Assembly: GCA_035578175.1 (NCBI GenBank) | Contig: JAQMRL010000003.1 | Location: 99,431,969-99,495,968 of the forward strand | DNA: 64,000 nucleotides | Origin: Catonia carolina | Taxonomy: Eukaryota; Arthropoda; Insecta; Hemiptera; Achilidae | Direction: 5' to 3' | Part shown: in pieces, positions 25,401 to 37,400 of the stretch | How the letters are laid out: every line of letters begins with the position of its first letter | Position numbering within the stretch: the stretch's first letter is position 1 | Translations under genes and position numbers: made by a program | The notes under the pieces: model-generated | Database searches by the model: none | What the model was told of the DNA's origin: nothing | What the model saw: the letters and a program-made list of their open reading frames with translations, nothing else

Positions 25401-28400
25401 AGAAGGTCAATGTTGAAAAGTCGTCATTCTGTCGACCTCCCTACATAAATCATCGTATGCCGCTTTGATTTCTTTTTTCAAACTTGGTATAAACCAACCT
25501 TTTGATTCCATAAACAATAAATAACCTTTAGTAATTTGTTTACGTTATCACACTGCCTGATGCTTGTTCCTGTTCTACCAGACTATCGTAAAAGATTTCA
25601 TTACCTTTCCAATACATTTTTATATGTTTTCTTATTATTACTCATTGCATTCGCTGTTACAATAGGCATAATATCATGTTTAAACAAAAAAATTACTGTA
25701 CATTATTTATCGCAATCCTTTTCGTTCAGCAAATACATGCAGTAAAAAGTAAAAATGATGACATTCAGTTAATCCTTCATATTCTAAGTATTGAAAATTT
25801 TTGCGGACTATTCGGGAACTATTGAAGGGATATCGATATAGGCCGAAAAATGTTAAAACTACTAAACGCGCTGGCTTATCCCCTCCACTCCAAAGTTTTC
25901 CTTGATTTTCCCGCTTATTTAGGCGGAACAAACTGAACTTCTTGTGAAACCTTCCGAAACTAATGAAAGGCTATCGATATAGGAAAAAAAAGTTTAAAAT
26001 ATTAAACGCCCTGGATTATGCCTTCCACTCCAAAGTTATCCTTAAATTTCTCGCGTATTTGAGCAGAAGAAACGAGGCATGCGCTATGGCACGCCTCTAT
26101 CAATTTGTAGTGTTTTACAGTACGAACTATGGAAGAAGTCCGTTGTGTTTTAAGAGATTTATCTAAAAACAAACAAACGGAAAAAATGACCGCTACACCA
26201 AATTAAAACCTGTTCTTTTCTGCGTTGATTGGTTTTGTTTAGATTATTTTATGTAGAAATTAGTCGGAGATACAGCAATTTACGCAAAAAAATACTCAGA
26301 TTTTAGCCGGTTTTCCGTTAATGTGAGTATTCAGTATAGTCATTTTGATCAGTTTGGAGATACAGTATAAAGTTTGATAGCAGTTTTCTTATATTTCATT
26401 TTGTTTTTTTATCCGATCATTTGTTTTTTGTTGTATTTTATAAATCGCTATGAGTGATTTTATGTAGGTTAAGGGTACTTCGTCTATATAAATACCTAAA
26501 AATCAGCGCAGGGCTTACGATACTAATTTCAAATTAACTACTACTATGCTACCTACTACTACTACTATGCCGGCCGTATTGGCGTAGTTGGTAACTTGCT
26601 CGCCTCTCATCATGCGGTCTTGGGTTCGAATCTTATTCAGGCACGGCATATTTTCATACTTTACAAAAAATCATTTCATCCTTCACCGTCTGCATTAGCA
26701 GTAATTTCAGAAGTCAGAAAAATCAAATTAACTACGCGGAAAAGACATCCAACAAAGAAGCCGGAAGAAAATACCTATCATGTAGATGAATCTTGTGTTC
26801 AGCATTCAACAAAAAATAAACAAAAACTTGAGTCGTTTAGTTCCAAAACCAGCTACATCCATAAAAGAAAATTTTTCAGGAAAGCAAAAAAACTGATAAC
26901 TAAGTTGGCTGAAAAGGTAAAAATTTCTTTTTTTACCTGTGTATTTATATGAAATAGATTATACGAACCTGTTAATATAAAGTTTGAAATTTCATTCGTA
27001 TAAGAGATATTTGAATTTAAATTTTGGATGTATCTGGTTTTGGAACCAACTTTGGATTTATCTGGTTTTGGAACTCACCAAAAATAATAGGAAAAAATTG
27101 GGGTTTTGCTGGGAGGTGTAAAAGACTAGAAACATCAGATCAATCTACTATTAAATTTATTTAGAGTTAAACTAGAATACAGAAAAAAAATTAAGATTAA
27201 AAAAATACAAAATAACAGGCCTACTTGATATGGTTATGACTGAATTTGCGCTACACTACATTATACTAACAAAAAAAACACAAATTTATACAAAATACAG
27301 AAACAAATACTAACTAGAAACATCAGATCAATCTACTATTAAATTTATTTACAGTTAAACTACAATACAGATAAAACAATAGAAGCCGGAAGAAAATACC
27401 TATCATGTAGATGAATCTTGTGTTCAGCATTCAACAAAAAATAAACTAAATGCTAATTAAGTAGTAAGTATATTGTTTGTAGACTACGGTAATCGTTTCT
27501 TATAAAATAGAATATTTTCAAAAACATACAAGTACTGTACTTTAATTTTTTTCCTAGTTTTATAGTATTTTTTCCGATTCGGCTTAAATTCGGGTACGGC
27601 TTGTTTTCGGAATAATACGGTATCAATTTAAATATTATTTGAGCGGAACAAAGGAAACTTTATGCGGAACAACCCACAACTATTTAAAGGCTATCGATAT
27701 AGACAAAAACAATGTTAAATATATTAAACGCGCTTGTTTACCCCCACCACTACAAAGTTTTCCTCGATTTTCTCGCCTATTTGAGCGGAACAAACGAAAA
27801 TTTTTGCGGAACAATCCGGAACAAACGAAGATCTATCGATCCATGTAAAAAAAAGTTCAAAAAGTTGAGTGGGTGGGGCTAACTTCACGCTATCCCCCAG
27901 CAGTTTTCCTCGATTTTCTCGCTTATTTGAGCGGAACAAACGAAAATTTTTGCGGAACAATCCGGAACAAACGAAGATCTATCGATCCATGTAAAAAAAA
28001 GTTCAAAAAGTTGAGTGGGTGGGGCTAACTTCACGCTATCCCCCAGCAGTTTTCCTCGATTTTCTCGCTTATTTGAGCGGAACAAACGAAAATTTTTGTG
28101 GAACAATCCGGAACAAACGAAGATCTATCGATCCATGTAAAAAAAAGTTCAAAAAGTTGAGTGGGTGGGGCTAACTTCACGCTAGCTCGCCGCAGTTTTC
28201 CTCGGTTTTCTCGCCTATTTGAGCGGAACAAACGAAAATTTTGCGGAACAATCCGGAACAAACGAAGATCTATCGATCCGTGTAAAAAAAAGTTCAAAAA
28301 GTTGAGTGGGTGGGGCTAACTTCACGCTATCCCCCAGCAGTTTTCCTCGATTTTCTCGCTTATTTGAGCGGAACGAACGAAAATTTTTGCGGAACAATCC

Positions 28401-31400
28401 GGAACAAACGAAGACCTATCGATCCATGTATAAAAAAGTTCAAAAAGTTGAGTGGGGGGGGCTAGCTCGCCGCAGTTTTCCTCGATTTTCTCGCTTATTT
28501 GAGCGGAACAAACGAAAATTTTTGTGGAACAATCCGGAACAAACGAAGATCTATCGATCTATGTAAAAAAAAGTTGGAAAAGTTGAGTGGGGGGGGCCAG
28601 CGTGAAGTTAGCCCCACCCAGTTTTCCTCGATTTTCTCGCTTGTTTGAGCGGAACAAACGAAAATTTTTGCGGAACAATCCGGAACAAACGAAGATCTAT
28701 CGATCTATGCAAAAAAAAGTTGAAAAAGTTAAATGGGGGGGGCCATCGTGAAGTTAGCCCCACCCACGGTTTTTCTCGATTTTCTCGCTTATTTGAGCGG
28801 AACAAACGAAAATTTTTGCGGAACAATCCGGAACAAACGTAGAACAATCGAATGCACTAATTTTTTTTTCAAATTTTTGTATGGGTGGGGCCAACTTCAC
28901 AGACGTGATATAGGCGCACTGTAAGTAAAACTTTTAAACCAATTTTACTTTTTGTAGGCCTATATCACAAAGTACAGTGTACAAAATATGCAAATCCTAG
29001 ACCAATAGAAACATCTAAAATAACATTTAACAACAAATGTGCTCATTACTTCTGGCCCTTCTAGCAACTTATAAATGACCTTGTGATATCCGGATTGTCC
29101 AGGCGGCATATTAGTCCGAATGGGATAGGTTGTACTGTAATTATACAGATAATTTTTATTGCATTACAATAAAAAATTTTAACCATATTATAAAGTTATG
29201 GCAGCTCCAGTAATTCTGTACGGAATTGAGGCATGGACAACAACAAAAACCCAAGAGCGGAGAATCCAGATGGCAGAGATGATATTTCTGCGAAGGACTG
29301 AGGGGTGTACACGCTTGGAATGAATAAAGAATGCGGAAATCAGGTCAGAATTGGGTATTTACAACTTAAACGAAAAGATGAAGGATTATCACCAAAGTTG
29401 AAGACAGCACATGGCAAGGATGTCAGATCACAGGATACCTAAGCAGGTGCACTGGTATCCTCCAAAAGGTAAAAGGGATGTTGATAGACCTAGGAAAAGA
29501 TGGAGATAGATGATAAAGTATGTGAGTTCGGAACAGGCTGTGGCCTATTCCTTGGTTGGAAGAAGAAGAAGGAGAAGGAGAAGAAGGAGGAGGAGGAGGA
29601 GAAAAATGAGAAGAAGAAGATTGAAGAAGAAGAAAAAGGAGAAGGAGGAGTAGGAGGAGGAGAAGGAGAATAAGAAGAAGAAGATAATTATACAGATATT
29701 ATGAATCAGATAATTTTATGGCAGTGACTATAGATTTTATTTCCTTAACAACTACTTAAAAAACATGTCACAATGCTATTACAAAATTTAATTTAATTAG
29801 TTTTACAATTACCTAGGTTTTGGTGATGTGGCTGGAGCAGAATAACCACACAAGTATCTGTCTTCATCAGATGCATCTGCACATTCAGGTAGTCCATTGC
29901 ATTTGAAATTTAAGCGTATGCAAGCACCATATGCACATTGAAAAAACCCTGAGCAACTGTAAAGCATAATGTTTTAGTTTTAATTAAAGAAAATCGTTTA
30001 GTTTCTTTAAGTTATGACGCACATTTGTCACAGTTTGACAAGTAAATACAGGTTTTCCATTTGAATTTTCCCTGTAAAGTACATAACCTCACACCTAATA
30101 CAAAATAGCTATCAAAATTTTCCAATATCAATCAAAACTGCTTTGTATAGAAGTTAACACTCAATTTTTTGTGTAAAATCACACACTTCACTCATACCTA
30201 AAAATACCATTTATTAATGACACCATACACAAAATATATTAACGCTTTAGACTAAAATTACTTAACAACTCCAACCCATAGATTCGTGAACTAAGTTCTC
30301 CACATTTATCAGGCAGTCCATTTCGTCGGCTCAGCAGGAGCTGGAGCAGAGACTTGGGTTAACTTAATTTAACATAGTTTAAATTTAATTACACTTAATA
30401 AAAAATAAAAAAAATAATTAAACTTACTATTATTAATTAAATAATCGTAATGATTAAATTGTGAAAAGGCTAACTGTAGTAATTTACTGCGGGAGTCCTA
30501 CTAATGAGTGATGTCCTCCTTTAACCTTTAACCTTTAAAATCGTTTTTAAAAATATATATTATTCGCATATTTGTTGGTTGTGCAAAGCCACACAGTTGT
30601 AAATAAAAATAAAGGAAAAATTTTTTTCCCAATAAATCAAGTTTTCTTTTTAAATCTTATTCCTATACACCAACACACAATTAAACTTTTTGAAATTTAT
30701 TATTAACACCTAACACACATGTTGTTATAAATTGTTTAAAATAGTACTTAAATTGATTTATTAGTTTCAAACCTGTAAAAATTATGTTTCTTTTCTTGTA
30801 CTTGTTCAAGTAAATTACTAAATTAGTTGGTAATGGAAGAGACAGAAATGTAGCTCTTCTTCAGTTTAAAACCATAGAAACAATCATTCTGTTTGATGAT
30901 TTAATCACGTTAAGGTTACTACCAGACCCCTCCGGAAAGCCCCATGTCTGGATCTGGCCTCAATGAATTATGGTAACCCTGATAATACAAGGGCAGTCCA
31001 GAAAGTCTGTCACGTTTTGCGTTGTAGCTGCTAGGGTCGGAGCTATCGCGGCCATTTTGGTGCCGCAGCGTTTCTCCGTTCAGTGGCTATCCAGCCGTGC
31101 TAGCAAGAGGTCTGTGTCACTCTTCGTTGTTTTTCAACAACATTTTAAAATGTGTGCTGCAATTCAAAATCCTGCCAGTTGTGAAGTACGGTCAGTAATA
31201 CGGTTTTTGTTGGCTAAAAACAATAAACCAATTGAGATTTATCGCCAAATCTGTGAAGTTTATGGGAACGATGTTTACACTGAAAGTGGAGTACGGCGTT
31301 TTTTGCATTCAGTTCAAAAATGGCCGAACTAATGTTCACGAGGAAGAACGAAGTAGACGGCCAAGCCTCGTGACTGATGACATTGTGAATAAAGTCAATG

Positions 31401-34400
31401 AGAAGATTAGAGAAGACCGTCGATTCACCATAAGAGAGCTATCGCTTTTTTCCCACAAATTTCAAAAAGTTTATTGCACGAAATTATTACAGAAAAATTA
31501 GGTTATCACAAATTTTGTGCAAGACAGGTGCCCAAAATCCTAACAGAAACCCACAAAAATCATTGTTTGGCTGCTTCGTTGTCATTTTTGCACGCTTACG
31601 AGGAAGATGGTGACTCACCACTCGATCGAATCGTTACAGTCCAAACCTTGCGCCAAGCGATTATCACTTGTTCCGGACAATGAAGACATGGCTTGCGATG
31701 CAGCGCTTTGACGACCATGCAGAGCTGCAGGAGGGTGTGACTAACTGGTTAAAATCACAGGCGGTAGACTTTTATGACGCCAGCATTTCAAAATTAGTTC
31801 ACCGCTATGATAAATGTCTTAATTTGTTTGGTGATTATGTAGAAAAATAGCATTTTAGTTGCACTTTCAAATTTATACAATAAAATTTTTTTCTTGTACT
31901 TAGTTTTTTTTTATGTGACAGACTTTCTGGACTGCCCTCGTACATCATTGATCTACTACTTAACTGATACTCATACATTCTTCTAAAATGAATTGTATGA
32001 AATATAATACGTACTCCATTAAGCTGCACTGTGTTATTGATTCGTCCGATCCATCTCTACAATCAGCTTTGCCATCACAAACATCGGTTTCTTCTATGCA
32101 TATTCCATTTCGACACTGAAATTTACCTCTCCTGGAGAAGAAACATAAAAAAATTTTCTCATAATACAAAATAAATAGCTTATTGAAGTAAGCAAATAAG
32201 TAGTGGTAATGAAAAAATTGGTAAGTAATGAATTTGTCATGTTGTTCAAATTTAAACTCATCAGTTTCATCTTGATATTTCCTAGACTGCCTTCTGAAGT
32301 CTTCTGCAGATAGAAATGTTAAGGTTATGTTAGAATCCCTTTTTTTAAGAAAAAAATTACAGTTTGTAATGAAATAAATATTAATCATTAAGTAATTTTT
32401 TAACTATTGTTCATTTTACTACATGTTTTATAGCAGTGGTTCTAAACCTGGGGGACACGCCTCCCCCCCCCACCTGGAGGCGTAGAAGAATTTCAAGGGA
32501 GGTATGAGTGTATTTGAAAAAAACTCAATAAAAAAGTAAAATTATTATTTACTTAGTTTTGTAGTCGCATGTATATTTTTACAGTTATCGTTATTTTTTG
32601 TACATTGTACTTTAGCAGAGTCTAGCACTCGATTATTGCAATAACAAGGTAATTGTACTACTGGCAACACTGTGATCAGGCTTCTGTTTCTTATCCCGAT
32701 TGTAGGCTACTTCTTGTTTTGACCACTTACATTAGTGATGGTGGAGGGGGAAGCGTGACCTCACATCAGTGTTCAAACGGAGGCACAGTGCCTGAAAGGT
32801 TGAGAACCACTGTTTTATAGGTGGCACAGAAAATGGAAAATTTTGAATGTAGTAATAATCCTTTAGTTCAGAACTTCTTGCCATTTAGTAACCATGGACC
32901 AGTGGGTAAGATCACGACGTGCATTTGCTGTGAAGTCATTTTACAAGAATGGTGACATTATGACTACTACTCGACAGGAATTCTGACGGAATTACAATTT
33001 AGGACATCGTGCTCGCATTCCAACTTACCACGCCATCAACACATGGGTTATGAATTTCGAGATGTGTTCAGTTCTAAAAATGAAAGCACCAGGAGGTCAA
33101 TACACTCAATGAACCCACAAAACATTAAAGCAGTTCAGGCCTTAATTGTAAGGAGCCCATAACGATTGACAAGGAAACATGCAGCAGCATTGAACCTAAA
33201 CCGAACAACCGTCCACCGAATACTCCACAGTGATACAAACTTTACACCATACACTGAACAACAATCCTTGAGTTGAAAACAAAGATAAGAGAAGAAATCA
33301 CTGTAATTCCCATGGAAATGTTTCAAAGTGCCATGAAAAATTTCAGTGTTTGCTTCCAGGAATGCATAGGTTTGAATAGCCATCATCTTATGGACATTGT
33401 TTTTAGAAATTTAATTTTTTTGTTAACACTAAATGGAATGTAATTTACTTGATGTTTTCAACAATAAAACTTCTGAATTCAATTTATTATATTTTTGACA
33501 GTTACTTTAAAATCTCCCGTTTCCTTGTGCCACCTTGTATCAAATTCCAGAAAATGTTATTTTATATTGCAGATCTATTGTATGTGATTTTTATTACCTA
33601 CCTATCTGAAATGTTAAGTGCAAAACAGCAAATCAAATAAATGAAGGAGTTAATACAAACCCGCATTTTGAAGTGACTCCACTGTTTAACCATTGAAAAT
33701 TAGGACATTCTTTAAGCAGTTCATCTGAATTATCAGCACAGTCAGATCTTCCATTACACTTATCACTCATTTTGACGCAAGCCCCATACGCACATTGGAA
33801 TGTACTACTCGGACACCTGAAAATCAAATTACATGTATTAAATTTTGCTCCTTGGTTAAGATCAAAATTGTTCATTTATTTAGAACTTTTCGTATCATAG
33901 TAGTTTCAGGTATGTTGAAATTTGCAACAACATAAAACCTCCAAAGAGCCAGCCAGCCCCGGCTCATTGGCATAGTATTTAGCACAATTGGTTACTACGC
34001 CGGGGTCCCGGGTTCGATTCTCGGTCAGGTCTGGCATTTTTTCATCACTCATTTTCATATATCATCATTCTCCACCGTCTGCATTAGCAGATATTGCAAA
34101 ACAGTTAGACGTAAAACAAACAAAAAATAAAACCGGTTATTTTACAAAAAAAATTGAAGATGTGTCTGCATTGCTAGTACTGTTTGCTCCTCTCCCAATA
34201 CTGTGTATCAATACTGATATCCTATAGCTGACCCAGCTGAAAATCATTGCTGCTTCTGCTATCACTATCTTATACCAATTACATTTATCTGAATCTGGAT
34301 TTAAATTATAATAAAATTGTCTATTTCACTGTCTATCGCAAAATAAAGCTTTAAACTGTTCTTCAATTTCTTTAAAATGATCACATTTTTTTCAATGTTC

Positions 34401-37400
34401 AGTAGTATTTGTAGTAAAAAGCATCTGTTGGAAAACACACAAAAACCACTCAGTTTGTAATAAAGTTTAAAACTAATTTAACAATATAGGCTAATATGTA
34501 TGTAATACACACTGGCAGATTTAGCATCAAGTTTGAGGGGGTCTCGGGGTATTCCATACTCTTTAGGAGAGCAGGGGGCCAGGGTCCTCCCCTGGGAAAA
34601 AAATTTAATATACACATCTTAAAAACACGTTTTTGCACATTTCTAAGCCTAAAATTTTCAACTTTCATACTGTTACAACAGACAAAATGCAACCATTTTA
34701 GGCATTTAATAAATTCAACAATAGGGAATAGATTACTATTGCTAATTTTAAATTTAAAAGAATTTTATGTCATAATGCCTCATACAACAAAGAAAGTTTG
34801 TAAATAATTTATTGGTAAAGGTTTACAGAAACTTAAGCACTTAATAAATAATTTATTAAAATATATTTCGTTGGATGCTTATTTTGACATAATTGTATGT
34901 TAAGAAAAAGTTTTAAGGAAATTGGGTTTAAGTGGATAGAGTGTCTATCATTCACAACAAAGTATATTAATTGAAAGGCAACATGTGGTAAACAAACTGT
35001 GCAATTGCACGGTAGTAAAATATAGTGTCTCACTGTTGAGGTTGGCAGTACTGTCAGATTTCTCTTCCCTTGCTCAAAGCCCTTCCATACGCAAAGGGCA
35101 TTCTCGTGACTCACATCTTATAATCACTATCTTATATCAGATTTCTCTTCCCTTCCTCAAAGCCCTTCCATACGCAAAGGGCGTTCTCGTGACTCACATC
35201 TTATGATCACTATCTTATATCAGATTTCTCTTCCCTTCCTCAAAGCCCTTCCATACGCAAAGGGCGTTCTCGTGACTCACATCTTATAATCACTATCTTA
35301 TATCAGATTTCTCTTCCCTTCCTCAAAGCCCTTCCATACGCAAAGGGCGTTCTCGTGACTCACATCTTATAATCACTATCTTATATCAGATTTCTCTTCC
35401 CTTCCTCAAAGCCCTTCCATACGCAAAGGGCGTTCTCGTGACTCACATCTTATAATCACTATCTTATATCAGATTTCTCTTCCCTTCCTCAAAGTCCTTC
35501 CATACGCAAAGGGCGTTCTCGTGACTCACATCTTATAATCACTATCTTATATCAGATTTCTCTTCCCTTCCTCAAAGCCCTTCCATACGCAAAGGGCATT
35601 CTCGTGACTCACTATCTTATAATCACTATCTTATCACTATACTTATAATATTTTGACCTACCTGTTTGAATAACAAGCTGAAAACGTTTCATCTGAACCG
35701 TCTGGACAATTCTTTACGCCATCACAAAGATCATATTTAGATATACAGGTACCGTCATAACAACGGAAACTGGAACTGAAATAAAATAATAAAAACCAAA
35801 ATGATTCTACAGAAATTATTCACACACATATGAATATAAGCGAATGTAAATAAAAAAATTTAAAGCCACCATTATGGTGCAATGGTGAAGAGCATTAAAT
35901 TATGCAGAATTGTGAAGCAAAAGGCACCAGGTTTGATACTGAAATATGTCCACAGCTCCGTGGAACCTGCATCATAAACCGACCCTTCCACACACGCGCG
36001 CGCGCAGCACCCCTATACCTGCCTAGCGGCGTTCTACATTCTTCAGCAGTGAAACACCTACTGTCTGTCTATAACTTGATGGCCTCCAGCAGAGAGAAGC
36101 AATTTGTGGATTGTAAAACCATTTCAGAAAACAAACATCTAATTTTTTTAAGTAACTGAAACTTGACGAAAATGACGTACTTTTATAAAACAAAGTATTT
36201 CGCAAATAAATATTATTTATTTAAATGTGGATGTTTGTACCTAATTGAATGCTATACTTAAATATTTGTAACTACTATACGGTTTGTACAATTTAAATAA
36301 TTATTTCACTACAAATTAATTGAACATTTTCTCTTTATTTCATTTACTACAAGTGTGTACAGTTATCTTTAAAGACCGAAAAGTTTCTCACATGCAGACT
36401 TTTTTATGTTATGTTTCACGATTTTACAAAATTTATTTATGAAAATACCACGTAACTTAAAAAGTAATGATTTTCTGTTAAATTTTATTGCGTCATCGTT
36501 TTCCATAACTATTACAGAACAAATCTGCCAAATATTATGTTAATCCGTGTAATAATTAATGCACGTGAATAGTAAATGGTTTGCCATCTGCACAAAGTGC
36601 AAATGGCAAACCATTGTTGAATGGCCAAGAGAGAGCTGAAAGATGGAAGGAATACGTAAACCAACTCTACAGGGGAAGAGAATTAGAACATGATGAGATA
36701 GAACAAGAAACTGATGTTGAAGAAGATCAAAGAGGAGACCCTATACTACGGGAAGAATTCGATCGGGCACTTGAAGATATGAATATGAATAAGACGGCAG
36801 GAATATATAACATACCACCGGAATTGTTATTACGTTGTGGAGAAGTTGCTCAAAACAAATTGTACAAACTTGTGTGCAGAATGTATGAGAGTGGAGAAGT
36901 ACCATCGGACTTTAAAAAAAAATATTATGATTCCTATACCAAACAAGTCAGGAGCGGAGAAGTGTGAACATTACAGAACCATCTGCCTAACATGCCATGC
37001 ATCCAAGATACTGACAAGAATTATATACAGGAGAATAGAACACCGAGTAGAAGTGTTGGACGATGACCAATTTGGATTTAGGAGGAGAATGGGAACTCGA
37101 GATGCAATATTGGCTGAATCCTGAATCCTGAATCCTGGTTGAGAGGGCTAAGAAGCCCTATGATGGCGACATCGTGTTAAGGAACACCTGGTCGCTCGGG
37201 GAACAATATAACAGAATAATTGCAACCTCAAGAAATTTAGGGGGAATTTTATAGTTTAAATAGGAAATAGGATTCTGGTTCGTGGGACATTGGAACTGGG
37301 ACTTGAAAGGAGGTAATTTATTTTTAGAAGTTATTTGTGGAAAATTTAAATTAAGGGACAAGTGGGTTTAAGAGCGGCTCTTTTATTTTATTTTATTTTT

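Larger units (their letters stand above)
21833..26333. other. Foldback loop: AT-rich, no transposase recognised
   Basis: About 4.5 kb. It holds an (ATT)n run (about 22448-22497), a short inverted pair aagccgcaggt/acctgcggctt (about 22519-22570), and degraded pieces of Foldback arm sequence at 23092-23470, 24395-24500 and 25770-26090. All open frames are under about 100 residues and none shows DDE or zinc-finger motifs. Confidence 0.7.
19447..28906. mobile_element. Foldback-like DNA transposon with roughly 2-kb tandem-repeat inverted arms
   Basis: The element starts acgtctgtgaagttggcccc, and the right end is the reverse complement of the same sequence. It is flanked by the perfect 9-bp direct repeat gatataggc (19438-19446, 28907-28915). 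Left arm 19447-21832 (2,386 bp) and right arm 26334-28906 (2,573 bp) are inverted copies; the loop is about 4.5 kb. The arms contain arrays of a 146-bp repeat. Long inverted repeats with internal tandem repeats and 9-bp duplications are features of Foldback elements, which have been linked to the Mutator (MuDR-Foldback) superfamily. No transposase frame is visible, so the copy is probably non-autonomous or the enzyme has decayed. It lies in modSP intron 5, between the LDLa 4 and Sushi exons. Confidence 0.88.
26334..28906 (-). repeat. Foldback right inverted arm
   Basis: Inverted copy of 19447-21832. It has three fewer 146-bp units than the left arm (438 bp) but carries an extra 625 bp (26757-27381) bounded by a 66-bp direct repeat. 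After removing both differences, each arm counts to 1,948 bp. Confidence 0.9.

Noticed and set aside
33957..34030. Functional tRNA genes at the SINE heads (33957, 45263, 49172, 56289, 26567)
   Set aside because: A and B boxes are present, but acceptor stems do not pair and SINE bodies follow, so these are tRNA-derived SINEs.
35055..35635. CRISPR-like regular array
   Set aside because: Units are contiguous 83-bp repeats without distinct spacers, in a eukaryotic intron: a minisatellite.
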